From Bradyrhizobium sp. 21 (GTDB lineage: Bacteria > Pseudomonadota > Alphaproteobacteria > Rhizobiales > Xanthobacteraceae), in the NCBI RefSeq assembly GCF_023073335.1, contig NZ_JADPJG010000032.1, forward strand, positions 124,001 through 188,000: a stretch of 64,000 nt of DNA, written 5' to 3'. The position numbers and the translations under genes were made by a program. This document shows, piece by piece, positions 26,738-35,037 of the stretch (its first letter is position 1; each line of letters begins with the position of its first letter). The notes under the pieces are model-generated. The model did not search any database. It was not told the DNA's origin and saw only the letters and a program-made list of their open reading frames with translations.

Positions 26738-28020
26738 CTGAAATTGCCTCGGTATTGCAGACGGAAGCCATTGAAGAGCGGCCGATGGGCCTACTTTTTT
26801 GAGCCTCCGACCTGGGCACACGAACAGGGATGCCATGTGAAGGCGGAGCCCCTGGGCGAAGATTACGCCTCGGCCGTCGAGCGCGCCGAGTACGTTCTAT
26901 TGCCAGCTTTCGACAGCTGGCGGTCTCGCGGCCTCACGGACTTGGGCCCCGTCGGCATCACGCCAGGGTCATTTGACTGGCTCGCCGGCGTATTCAAGGG
27001 GCACCAGAAGTGGAAGGAAATCGACCACAAGACATGAGCAGGGTTTGGCCCTGTTCGCTGATCACCTATTGAAAGACGGCACGCGCGCTGGGTCGAAGCA
27101 GATCGCCGATTTTACAAAGGGCTTCGTCGACGCCATTTATGCAAAGCTGCTCATTGTTGAAGACAGGGACGCCGATGGAAACATCGTCCAGCGGGAACGT
27201 CGACACTTTGCGAATGCGGCGATGACCGCGTGCCGGCGTGCCTGGTTCGTCGGGCAGCGTGCAGAAGAAAAGAGAGTGCCAACCGTCAACCCGTTCTCAA
27301 AAATGGGACTGAAGGCGCGCGCGCCGGGTCAGCCGGTACGAGAGACACCAACCGCAACCTGGGACGAACTCGTGGCCTTTCGCGTCAAGGCAAACGAACT
27401 TGGCTATCTATCCATCGCGACAGCAGCATTTGTTGCGTGGGAATGGCTCCAGCGAGAAGAACACGTGTTCGGTGCTTTCGAGATCGGCCACTATCGACCG
27501 AAAGAGCGCCCTAACAGTGTGCGCATCGTGCACCCAAAGAATGGCGAGGAAGCCTGGTGGCCACTGTTCGATGAGACTGGCGAGACCTTATTCCCGGAGC
27601 TGATGGCTGAGCTCGACGAGATCAAGCAGACGACCGTCTCGGGCCTGGTCTTTCGACGCGACCATACCCACCGGAGATCAGCTACCCCGCTGCCCTGGAT
27701 CACGGCCAAGCAGGATCTTCGCTATCTACGCGGGGTCGTGAAGAAGATCGTCCGTGCAGCCAATCTTCGTGAAGAGCTGTCCTTTACGTCATTCCGCCAC
27801 GGCGGCTTTACCGAGGGAGCCGACAGCGATCTGACGGACGCTGAGCTCAGAGCCGCTGGCCGCCCACCGCTCATCGCGGCAGTTGCCGACCTATGCAAAG
27901 CGCACACGGAAAAAGCTGATTTCCGGGACCAAGAAACGACGAGAGGAAAGAACAAAAGCAGCCGTTTGTCGGAATAGCCGCGACCCTTCTGTCGGAAGGA
28001 CGACCGCGAGAAACCCCTAA
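26738..28020 (+). pseudogene. Tyrosine recombinase (island integrase) pseudogene next to tRNA-Lys
   Basis: It begins directly after the IS21 end with KLPRYCRRKPLKSGR, so the start codon is lost. A frameshift near 27035 (after EIDHKT) moves to a frame that runs to 27977, with RHGGFTEGADSDLTDAE carrying the catalytic His/Arg region. An extra C near 27862 shifts the frame again: the true tail LPTYAKRTRKKLISG, with the probable nucleophile Tyr (codon 27892-27894), is in another frame and ends at the TAA at 28018-28020. Three lesions mean no active enzyme. It points into the 3' end of tRNA-Lys, the usual place for an island integrase. Confidence 0.85.
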
Positions 28021-28034
28021 GCTATTGAAAAGCT

Positions 28035-28110
<76 letters not shown>

Positions 28111-28243
28111 GAAAGGCGGTTAAAGCCTCGCGAGGCCGGTCGTTTAGCAAAGCGATCCGGGTATGGCAAGCGATGTGAGGCAGGTTTTCCAAGGGTTTGC
28201 CAAGGGTTTTCCAAGGGTTCGCCCACAGGTCAGAAAATGCGAA

Positions 28244-28266
28244 AAGCCGCTGGATTCCAGCGGCTT
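28244..28266 (-). terminator. Intrinsic terminator of the Spy/CpxP-like gene
   Basis: Perfect 11-bp arms AAGCCGCTGGA / TCCAGCGGCTT with a one-base centre. On the minus strand it is followed by T-rich sequence (TTCGCATTTT). It is placed 35 bp after the stop at 28301. Just to its left are three near-identical direct copies of CCAAGGGTT (28190-28220). Confidence 0.7.
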
Positions 28267-28300
28267 CGCCAAGGTTGATCTCCGGAAGATCCCTGATCGC

Positions 28301-28909
28301 TCAGAGCCGGCCTTCGCGGTCGCGGTCCGGGCCGCCGTCGCGGTCGAAACGCTCACGGTGGAAGTGGTCCATGCCGCGCTCCATCATGCGGTCCATGCCC
28401 CGTTCCATGAAGTGGCGGGGCGGGCCGTCCTCGCCGCCTCCGAACGGGCCGCGGTGGCGGGTCAATACGGCGAGGCGCCGCTTCTGGCCCTCGTCGAGCG
28501 TCTTGTAGAGCGGATCGGCGGCGTCGGCGATCTTCTTCAGGGCGGTGGAGGTCGCACCCATGTCCTCGGCGCGCTGGCGCAGGCGGGCGACCGGATCCTC
28601 CGGCTTGTCGGCATCCTTGGCAGCGTCGCCGGGGCCGGCATTCATCCGCGCATTGGCGCGGTCGATGCGCAGCTTGGCGAAGTCGCGCACGGCGGCTTCG
28701 ACCGGCGGCCACAGCTTCTCCTGATCCGCGCTCAGCTTCATTCCGGCATGGACGGCGGCGATCCGCGCGTCGACGAAGGCGGCGCGGTCTTCCGGGTTCA
28801 TGCGGATGTGGCGGAAGTGCTCCATCCACGGGCGATGATATTGGGCATAGACCGCGCCCGAGCCGGCGATGCTGAGCACGGCAATGGCGGCGATGGTGAA
28901 CTTCCTCAT
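28301..28909 (-). CDS. Periplasmic Spy/CpxP-like (LTXXQ-type) protein
   Basis: 202 residues with an N-terminal signal peptide (MRKFTIAAIAVLSIAGSGAVYA). The body is helical and charged, with M-N-P-E-D-R-A-A-F and L-S-A-D-Q-E-K-L-W segments similar to the LTxxQ repeats of CpxP/Spy chaperone-like proteins. The tail is Arg/Asp/Met/His-rich with repeated MERGMD, possibly metal-binding. The ATG at 28909 follows AGAGGAGG. It is monocistronic, with its own terminator. Confidence 0.75.
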   Translation of the reverse strand: MRKFTIAAIAVLSIAGSGAVYAQYHRPWMEHFRHIRMNPEDRAAFVDARIAAVHAGMKLSADQEKLWPPVEAAVRDFAKLRIDRANARMNAGPGDAAKDADKPEDPVARLRQRAEDMGATSTALKKIADAADPLYKTLDEGQKRRLAVLTRHRGPFGGGEDGPPRHFMERGMDRMMERGMDHFHRERFDRDGGPDRDREGRL

Positions 28910-29057
28910 ACGAACCTCCTCTGCAAGGACGCCCGTGAAGATGAGCGCCGGACGGCTGACGCGCAACTTACAACTTGGACAGGGAGGGCGTTCTTACGAA
29001 GATGTAACTGCCCTGAATGCCCGTTCAGATGCAGATTGAAATCATTTGCAACAAAAA

Positions 29058-29085
29058 GGGCCTCCGTGCTTCCTGCACGGAAGCC
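29058..29085 (-). terminator. Intrinsic terminator of dctP
   Basis: GGGCCTCCGTGC / GCACGGAAGCCC arms with a short loop; on the minus strand it runs into CCCTTTTTGTTG. It is 24 bp after the dctP stop. Confidence 0.75.
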
Positions 29086-29108
29086 CCTTCCTTGATGGTC
29101 GATCCGGA

Positions 29109-30113
29109 TCAGTTCGTCGTGCTCTTGGCTTCCTTCTGGAACTCGTCGATCAACGGTTGGCCGATGCGGCTGGCAGCGTCCTTGTAGACCGGCTCCATCG
29201 CCTTGCGCATGGCCCCGTCCTGCTCCGGCGTCAGCTTGATGATCTCGCTCTTGCCGCTCTTTCTGATCTCGGCGAGCGCGTCGTCATTCTCCTTCTGAGA
29301 CTGCGCATTGTTGAAGTCGGTGGCTTCCTTCATCGCCTTCGCAAGCTGCTCGCGGATGTCGGCCGGCAGATCGTCCCAGAACTTCTTGTTCACGATCACG
29401 ACGTAGCCGATGTAGCCGTGGTTGGTCTCGGTGATGTACTTCTGCACCTCGTGCATCTTCTGGGTATAGATGTTCGACCAGGTGTTCTCCTGTCCGTCGA
29501 CGACGCCGGTCTGGAGCGCCTGGTAGACTTCCGAGAACGCCATCACCTGCGGCAGCGAGCCGAGCGACTTGAATTGCGCCTGGAGCACGCGCGAGGACTG
29601 GATGCGGAACTTGACGCCCTGATAGTCGCCCGGCGCGACCAGCTTCTTGTTGGCGCTCATCTGCTTGAAGCCGTTGTCCCAATAAGCAAGGCCGGTGATG
29701 CCCTTGGAGTCCAGCAGCTTGAGCAGCCGAAGGCCGAGCGGGCCTTCCGTCACCTTCCGCAGCGTCTTCAGGTCGGGAAGGATGTAGGGCAGATCGAACA
29801 CCTCGAACTCACGGATGCCGAGCGGGCCGAACTTGGAGTTGGACGGTGCCAGCATCTGCACGCTGCCGAGCTGCAGCGCCTCGAGCTCTTCCTTGTCCTT
29901 GTAGAGCGACGAGTTCGGGTAGACCTCGATCTTGACCTTGCCGCCGGTGTACTTCTCGGCCAGCTCCTTGAATTTCTCCGACGCCTTGCCCTTCGGAGTG
30001 TCGGCGGCGACCACGTGGCTGAACTTGATGATAACAGGCGATTGCGCCGATGCCGGCCCGGTCAAGCCAAGTGCCAGGGCCGCGATGGACGCGGCGATCG
30101 CGAAGGTGCGCAT
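29109..30113 (-). CDS. dctP: TRAP-type C4-dicarboxylate transporter binding protein
   Basis: 334 residues with a signal peptide (cleavage after PASAQ). DctP family motifs: KFSHVVAADTPKGKASEKFKELAEKYTGGK, then a ligand-binding core with KFRIQSSRV (Arg for the carboxylate) and QALQTGVVDGQENTWSNI. The protein delivers a dicarboxylate or related acid to a DctQM membrane pair. No dctQ or dctM lies next to it, so the permease must be elsewhere, or this is an orphan receptor. The start is preceded by GGGAGA. Confidence 0.92.
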   Translation of the reverse strand: MRTFAIAASIAALALGLTGPASAQSPVIIKFSHVVAADTPKGKASEKFKELAEKYTGGKVKIEVYPNSSLYKDKEELEALQLGSVQMLAPSNSKFGPLGIREFEVFDLPYILPDLKTLRKVTEGPLGLRLLKLLDSKGITGLAYWDNGFKQMSANKKLVAPGDYQGVKFRIQSSRVLQAQFKSLGSLPQVMAFSEVYQALQTGVVDGQENTWSNIYTQKMHEVQKYITETNHGYIGYVVIVNKKFWDDLPADIREQLAKAMKEATDFNNAQSQKENDDALAEIRKSGKSEIIKLTPEQDGAMRKAMEPVYKDAASRIGQPLIDEFQKEAKSTTN

Positions 30114-30261
30114 GGTGTCTCCCTTGTATGCTCTTGTTGTGCTTTTGGGCTGCCCAATGCGGGCGCCTATCCTCTAGCCGGGAGCATCAATAGCGGCTCG
30201 CGCATCGAGCCGCTATTGGCAGTTAGCAGGGCAGCTATTCGTGACGAACGCCGGCGCCACT

Positions 30262-30370
30262 GCGCCCCCGCTCCCGCTTGCGGGAGAAGGTGTCTCCGCA
30301 ACGAGACAATCCCCGGGTGAACCCTCACCCGGCGCTACGCGCCGACCTCTCCCGCAAGCGGGAGAGGTGA
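30262..30370. repeat. Composite palindromic intergenic repeat
   Basis: Contains CTCCCGCTTGCGGGAG (30271-30286), CCGGGTGA...TCACCCGG around 30312-30332, and CTCTCCCGCAAGCGGGAGAG (30347-30366). The outer two are related inverted copies, so the whole block can fold into a large hairpin. Such elements are common between genes in Bradyrhizobium and relatives. It lies between leuA (its 3' end) and dctP (its 5' end). Confidence 0.7.
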
Positions 30371-30396
30371 AACAACTCGCAGCGGCGCCTGCTTCG

Positions 30397-31959
30397 TCAG
30401 CTTGCCGCTGCCGTCGTCACCGTGTCTCGCTGGCGCTTCATGACGATCTTGTTCAGCGCGCCGAGATAGGCCTTTGCCGAGGCCACCAGCGTATCCGGAT
30501 CCGCTGCGCGCGCGGTCATCGCACGTCCCTCATGCGACAGCCGCACCGAGACTTCCGCCTGCGCGTCGGTGCCTTCGGTCACGGCGTGGACCTGGTACAG
30601 CTCGAGCTTGGCCTCGTGCGGCACCAGCGCCTTGATGCAGTTGAACACCGCATCGACCGGACCGTTGCCCTCGGCCTCCTCGATCTTGATCAGGCCGTCG
30701 ACGTCGAGCTTCATGGTCGCGCGCTGCGGGCCATGCGTGCCGGCGATCACGGTCAGCGAGGTCAGCTTGATGCGATCGTGCGAAGCGGCCATCTCCTCGT
30801 CGACCAGCGCCTCGATGTCCTCGTCGTAGATGTCCTTCTTGCGATCGGCCAGCGCCTTCATCCGCGTGAACGCATCTTCCAGCTGGTTCGGACCGAGCTT
30901 GTAGCCCATCTCTTCCAACTTGTGCACGAAGGCATGGCGGCCGGAATGCTTGCCCAGCACCAGAGAGGACTGCTTCAGGCCGACCATCTCGGGCCGCATG
31001 ATCTCGTAGGTCGAGGCGTCCTTCAGCACGCCGTCCTGGTGGATGCCGCTCTCATGTGCGAACGCGTTGCGGCCGACGATGGCCTTGTTGTACTGCACCG
31101 GGAACGAGGTCGCCGCCGACACCACCTTCGAGGCGCGGGTGAGCTGCGTGGTGTCGACCTTGTTCCACCACGGAAACACGTCGTTGCGGACGTTGATGGC
31201 CATCACCACTTCCTCGAGCGAAGCGTTGCCGGCCCGCTCGCCGATGCCGTTGACGGTGCATTCGATCTGGCGCGCACCGCCGGCGATGCCGGCCAGCGAG
31301 TTCGCCACCGCCATGCCGAGGTCGTTGTGGCAGTGAACCGAAAACACCGCCTTGTCCGAATTCGGCACCCGCTCGATCAGCGTCTTCATAAAGCGGGTGT
31401 ATTCCTCGGGCGTGGTGTAGCCGACGGTGTCCGGGATGTTCACCGTGGTGGCACCAGCCTTGATCACGGCCTCGACGATGCGGCAGAGGTAGTCCATCTC
31501 GCTGCGGGTGGCATCTTCGGCCGACCATTCGACGTCGTCGATCTGGTTGCGCGCGCGGGTGACATTGGCAATCGAGAGCTCCATCACCTGCTCGGGCGTC
31601 ATGTTCAGCTTGACGCGCATGTGCAGCGGCGAAGTCGCGATCACGGTGTGGACCCGGCCGCGCCTGGCGAATTTCACCGCTTCGGCGCAGCGGTCGATGT
31701 CCTTTGGATTGGCACGCGACAGGCCGGCGATCACGGAGTTCTTGGAGCGGCGGGCGATCTCGCTGACGGCCTGGAAGTCGCCCTCGGACGTGATCGGGAA
31801 GCCGGCTTCGATGACGTCGACGCCCATGTCGTCGAGCATCTCGGCGATCTCGATCTTTTCCTCGAACGTCATGGTGGCGCCGGGGCACTGCTCGCCGTCG
31901 CGCAGCGTGGTGTCGAAAATGATGACGCGGTCCTTCTCGGACTTGTTCACGGGAGCCAT
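30397..31959 (-). CDS. leuA: 2-isopropylmalate synthase
   Basis: 520 residues. The catalytic TIM barrel starts FDTTLRDGEQCPGATM (metal and substrate residues). SVHCHNDLGMAVANSLAG holds the metal-binding His pair, and NAFAHESGIHQDG follows. The C-terminal leucine-binding regulatory domain (about 390-520) is present, so feedback inhibition by leucine is expected. It condenses acetyl-CoA with 2-oxoisovalerate in the first committed step of leucine synthesis. AAGGAA lies upstream of the ATG. A leucine-rich leader peptide and alternative hairpins precede it. Confidence 0.96.
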   Translation of the reverse strand: MAPVNKSEKDRVIIFDTTLRDGEQCPGATMTFEEKIEIAEMLDDMGVDVIEAGFPITSEGDFQAVSEIARRSKNSVIAGLSRANPKDIDRCAEAVKFARRGRVHTVIATSPLHMRVKLNMTPEQVMELSIANVTRARNQIDDVEWSAEDATRSEMDYLCRIVEAVIKAGATTVNIPDTVGYTTPEEYTRFMKTLIERVPNSDKAVFSVHCHNDLGMAVANSLAGIAGGARQIECTVNGIGERAGNASLEEVVMAINVRNDVFPWWNKVDTTQLTRASKVVSAATSFPVQYNKAIVGRNAFAHESGIHQDGVLKDASTYEIMRPEMVGLKQSSLVLGKHSGRHAFVHKLEEMGYKLGPNQLEDAFTRMKALADRKKDIYDEDIEALVDEEMAASHDRIKLTSLTVIAGTHGPQRATMKLDVDGLIKIEEAEGNGPVDAVFNCIKALVPHEAKLELYQVHAVTEGTDAQAEVSVRLSHEGRAMTARAADPDTLVASAKAYLGALNKIVMKRQRDTVTTAAAS

Positions 31960-31995
31960 TTCAAAAATTCCTTTGAGCTTTCGCGCCGGTCGTTG

Positions 31996-32074
31996 CTTGG
32001 GCGCTTTCGGGGTCCGCTGATCTCGTACATCCCCTGAGCGCCCAGGCGCATGGCGCCCAGCCGGCCCTCAGGGG
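31996..32074 (-). promoter_or_regulatory. Putative leuA attenuator hairpins
   Basis: Minus strand, between leader peptide and leuA. CCCCTGAG (32067-32074, containing the leader stop) pairs with CTCAGGGG (32031-32038). Inside is GGCGC-cat-GCGCC. The segment TGGGCGCT that closes this structure can instead pair with AGCGCCCA(AG) at 31996-32005. These exclusive pairings resemble leader-ribosome-controlled attenuation. There is no long U-run, so whether it acts on transcription or on leuA translation is open. Confidence 0.45.
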
Positions 32075-32193
32075 CAAGTAAGAAGAAGCCCGCCAATAAG
32101 GAGGGTGGGCAGCAGCGCGGCCGGAATCGTCGAGGCGCCGGCGGCCAGAGCCACCTCCCCCGAAATCCCATTGTTTTGGCCGCGAATCAGCAT
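32068..32193 (-). CDS. leuL: Leucine-rich leader peptide of leuA
   Basis: 41 codons, ATG at 32193, TGA at 32068-32070, ending 108 bp before leuA. The last part reads AALLPTLLIGGLLLTCP: seven Leu codons (CTG CTG, CTC CTT, CTT CTT CTT) lie within 12 positions close to the stop, and nine in all. A ribosome stalling there when leucyl-tRNA is scarce would alter folding of the downstream hairpins. A longer frame extends upstream to 32595, but an initiator at 32193 (weak AGGG upstream) gives a leader of normal size. Confidence 0.6.
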   Translation of the reverse strand: MLIRGQNNGISGEVALAAGASTIPAALLPTLLIGGLLLTCP

Positions 32194-32522
32194 TGCCAGA
32201 CCCTGTTGAGCCATTAATCCTCGGCCAAAACCGTTGACGGTTCGTTGCCGGGTGGCTCGTACGCCGTTTCTAGACGAGAAATGGCAGCAACCGCAACGCC
32301 AAAAGATGGTCAATGGGATTGACCCAATTCGCATAAGGATTTGCGGTCTTCGAGCGGTGCGACTGGCCCTTATTGATGGATTCGCCCCCTGAAGCCGACC
32401 ACCTCCACCTTGCGACATCCCCACACCTTGGAATAGCATTCCATGATATCTTGCAATCTTTCGTAGTTTATTTTCAGCAGGTCCCTGCGGCGGAAGCAGC
32501 ACCGGATATTGGGATTGCTCAT
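32194..32522. other. leuA upstream / intergenic region
   Basis: No gene is supported. It holds the presumed leuA promoter and a perfect inverted repeat GGTCAAT-ggg-ATTGACC at 32308-32324, a candidate operator for an unknown regulator. Nothing else was recognised. Confidence 0.4.
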
Positions 32523-32831
32523 ATGAAAACACAGTCCGAGAGCAAGGCCTCAAACGATTCGACCGAACCCTCGAAAATACTCGAAGCACTCGCATTTCTC
32601 ATCGTCATCTGTGCGGGCGTCGCATTGCTTGCGATATTCGACATCAGGATCGGCGACGTTAGCGTGGTGGCTTCCAAGTTGGCCCTGGTGCTCGCTTTTG
32701 CAATTGCATGGATTGCAAAGGCGGTGCGCATTGCCGTAACGCGCGTCCTGTTGCCCTTCGTCCTGCTATTCGTCGTCGTCGTGACGACAAGATTGTCGGT
32801 GTGCAGTTCTGGGCTGTCGGCGCGCTCATAG
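32523..32831 (+). CDS. Small hypothetical membrane protein
   Basis: 102 residues from the ATG at 32523. Two to three hydrophobic segments (LEALAFLIVICAGVALLAIF; VASKLALVLAFAIAW; VLLPFVLLFVVVV) follow a polar Ser/Lys-rich N-terminus. No family recognised. A second frame (ATG 32708, stop 32863) ends in FWAVGALIVGFATLLIVA, also a membrane helix, so a frameshift may join the two, or only one is real. Low confidence. Confidence 0.35.
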   Translation: MKTQSESKASNDSTEPSKILEALAFLIVICAGVALLAIFDIRIGDVSVVASKLALVLAFAIAWIAKAVRIAVTRVLLPFVLLFVVVVTTRLSVCSSGLSARS

Positions 32832-32934
32832 TTGGGTTCGCCACCCTATTGATTGTTGCCTAACGCAGAATTTGAACATCGCTTCTTCCTCTAGGAAGTC
32901 GACACGAGTCGGCATCCTCGCGGCGCATTTGGCC

Positions 32935-33520
32935 CGAGCTATGCTCTCTCCTTCACGCCCTCTCCGAAGAAAGGGCGCAGGGAAGGCCGGGCGCCGGCTG
33001 GCACCCGCGGTCCGTTGCGCGATGAGATGCACACGCAAATGCACAACGGAAAGACAGGTGAAGCCGAGAACGTCCAGCCTTCCCTGCGCAGTGGTTTGAC
33101 GGCTTATGCCGTGCTCTCCCCGGAGACGAATTCCTTCTTGCCTCCGTCACCTCGCGAATTGACGATGCCCCGAGGCCCGGTTGAGCCTCAGCATCTCCGC
33201 AAGGCTTGGCCGTAGCAACGACAGCCAGGACCCACGGTTTGGCCATACGCATCGCGCGTCGCCCGTCGGCACGCCGCCGGAACCTCACGGGGTTCATCCC
33301 GCCCTGCTCCCGCGTTTCGTGCCCGACACGTCCCGCGTCCACCGCAGCCCGATCCGCGGCTCGTGACGACGGACGACCGCCCCTTGTCCCGGATCAGGAT
33401 GGGGCAATCCATACGACGAATCCGAATTTCGGTAAAGTGGAATATTTCCCCGGCGAGGACTCGACAGGGTTTTGCTGTTTTGCCCGTCGGGCGGCGTCAA
33501 TCATCGATCCGGCGGCGACC
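32935..33520. repeat. Degenerate copy of a dispersed Bradyrhizobium-type repeat
   Basis: No gene is supported between 32864 and 33671. The translation fragments RRKGAGKAGRRLAPAV, SGLTAYAVLSP and a tail around ATATTTCCCCGGCGAGGAC resemble a long intergenic repeat often mis-called as short ORFs in Bradyrhizobium and related genomes. The call rests on remembered patterns; a genome self-search would settle it. Confidence 0.45.
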
Positions 33521-33671
33521 TTGGGCCTGCGGAAGCCGGCAAATGACCGGGCCGATTGCTGTGTGAGAGACATCACGGAAGAGGGCATCGAATCCGCCTA
33601 TCCCTGTGCCCAAGAGAACACGCTCTTTCGCCGAAGAAAACACTCCTCGCGCCAAACAGAACAGGTGGACC

Positions 33672-34316
33672 ATGACGACGACAGGAACCATGACGAAGAT
33701 TGCGACCGCGATTGCACTGGCTTCCTTGGCTGCGACTTTTGCAGGCAGCACCGCGCAGGCCGGCTGGGGCCCGAACGGCATGTACGGCAACGCGCCGCAG
33801 GGTAACGTGCCGCAGAGCAACGCACCGCAGCCCAGGCCCGGCTTTGGTGGCTACGGCGGCAATGGCTCGACCAGCGTCGTGCGCCCGAACGTCGTCAATC
33901 CGGCTCAGCGGCCGGCCTGGATCCCGCCCACGCAGCAGCCGAGCCAGGCGCAACAGGTCTATCCGCGGCCGGCGCCGCCCCCGGTCTACATCCCGACGGC
34001 GCAGCAGGTCTATCCGCGCCCCGCTCCGCCCCCGGTCTACATCCCGACGCCGGTGGTCGTGCGGCAGCCGGTCTATGTGCCGACGCCGCCGGTCGTGAAG
34101 GAAACCGTCTATGTTCAACGTCCGGCAACGACGACCGTCGTTGCGGCCGCCCCGGCGCAGGTCGTGACGCCCGCTCCGGTTGTCAGCAACACATGCAACT
34201 GCCTGGTGAAGGAATATCCGCAGGCCGGCGTCGTGGTGTTCAGGGACGTCTGCACCAAGGAGTCCGCGACCTACAGCAATTTGCCGCAACAGACGGCCGT
34301 GCTGCCGCCTCAGTAA
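33672..34316 (+). CDS. Secreted proline-rich repeat protein
   Basis: 214 residues. Signal peptide MTKIATAIALASLAATFAGSTAQA begins six residues after the start chosen at 33672 (AGGTGGA upstream). The mature part is Pro/Gln/Val-rich with two near-perfect copies of QQVYPRPAPPPVYIPT and VYVPTP variants, and a C-terminal CNCLVKEYPQAG ... FRDVCTKE segment with three Cys that looks folded. It is probably a periplasmic or envelope-associated protein. Function unknown. Confidence 0.7.
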   Translation: MTTTGTMTKIATAIALASLAATFAGSTAQAGWGPNGMYGNAPQGNVPQSNAPQPRPGFGGYGGNGSTSVVRPNVVNPAQRPAWIPPTQQPSQAQQVYPRPAPPPVYIPTAQQVYPRPAPPPVYIPTPVVVRQPVYVPTPPVVKETVYVQRPATTTVVAAAPAQVVTPAPVVSNTCNCLVKEYPQAGVVVFRDVCTKESATYSNLPQQTAVLPPQ

Positions 34317-34351
34317 TCCTGCTCCCAACGCGCATATGACCGACACAAGGG

Positions 34352-34380
34352 CGAACGCGGCGGCAACCCCGCCGCGTTCG
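34352..34380 (+). terminator. Intrinsic terminator after the proline-rich protein gene
   Basis: 12-bp perfect arms CGAACGCGGCGG / CCGCCGCGTTCG, loop CAACC, followed by TCTTCTGCTTTCT. Confidence 0.75.
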
Positions 34381-34508
34381 TCTTCTGCTTTCTGAAAAGC
34401 CCCTCCCATCCGGGCGATGAGCAACGCGGGCCAAGAGCGGGTCATGAGCTCGGGTCAGGAGCTCGGGCATAGGCTACAGACTGATCCGCCCGCCACGCGA
34501 TCGGGCCG

Positions 34509-34799
34509 CTAGCCGGCGCGGCGGGCGCGGGCCCTGCTTTCCCAGCGGTCCAGCATCTGCCCGAGCTCGCCGGTGGCAGGTGGCACGATCTCGTTGGTAT
34601 TGGCGGGCGGGTTGGCATTGAGCCAGCCCGGCTCGGTATATCCGCGCCAGCGGCGCGCCTCGACCCGCCTTTTGCGCGAGACGTAGTCGCGGGTGAAATA
34701 GCCGCCCGCAAATGCGATCCCGAGCAGCAAAACCAGTACGACGACAGCGGCTGCCACAGTGAACTCCGACTTACACCCCGCGTGACGTTCTGCCAGCAT
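34509..34799 (-). CDS. Small hypothetical single-pass membrane protein
   Basis: 96 residues from the ATG at 34799. One strong membrane helix (FTVAAAVVVLVLLLGIAFAGGYF, about 13-35) is followed by a basic KRRVEARRWRG stretch and a polar tail with NPPANTNEIVPPATGELGQMLDRW. The longer frame to 34961 has no signal of real coding. It is convergent with the proline-rich gene. No family recognised. Confidence 0.5.
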   Translation of the reverse strand: MLAERHAGCKSEFTVAAAVVVLVLLLGIAFAGGYFTRDYVSRKRRVEARRWRGYTEPGWLNANPPANTNEIVPPATGELGQMLDRWESRARARRAG

Positions 34800-35037
34800 C
34801 GCGCGGGAGGTCAAGCCTTGACATGCTCCACCGCTTGGCATTGCTCGAAGCCGATTCCGGTAAACCCGCCGCGCGAAGACGAATTTGTCGTTTCCATGTT
34901 CGATGTTCCATCGCTTTGGCAGCCCGGCATCACGCGGAAGATGCGCACCTGCCCCTCGCAACCGTCATCGGACCGGATTAACCTTCCCCTGCTCGGCCGG
35001 ATCAACCGGCTAGCCGAACATGAACCGGGAGGACGCG

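Noticed and set aside
24252..26745. Target-site duplication around the IS21 element
   Set aside because: The flanking 8 bp (GATTTGGA and CTGAAATT) do not match.
1..28034. Second partial copy of the tRNA-Lys 3' end marking the other island border
   Set aside because: No match to the T-arm/acceptor sequence was seen left of the tRNA; the other end is presumably outside the window.
28163..29095. Long plus-strand ORF opposite the Spy/CpxP-like gene
   Set aside because: It is the antisense shadow of a gene with signal peptide, good ribosome site and terminator; the translation is Arg/Ala/Val low complexity.
29046..30320. 424-residue plus-strand ORF opposite dctP
   Set aside because: High-GC antisense frame; the minus strand encodes a complete DctP with signal peptide.
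30241..32037. 598-residue plus-strand ORF opposite leuA
   Set aside because: His/Asp/Arg-rich antisense translation with no family; leuA is certain.
33573..34445. 290-residue minus-strand Arg-rich ORF
   Set aside because: Antisense of the proline-rich secreted protein gene.
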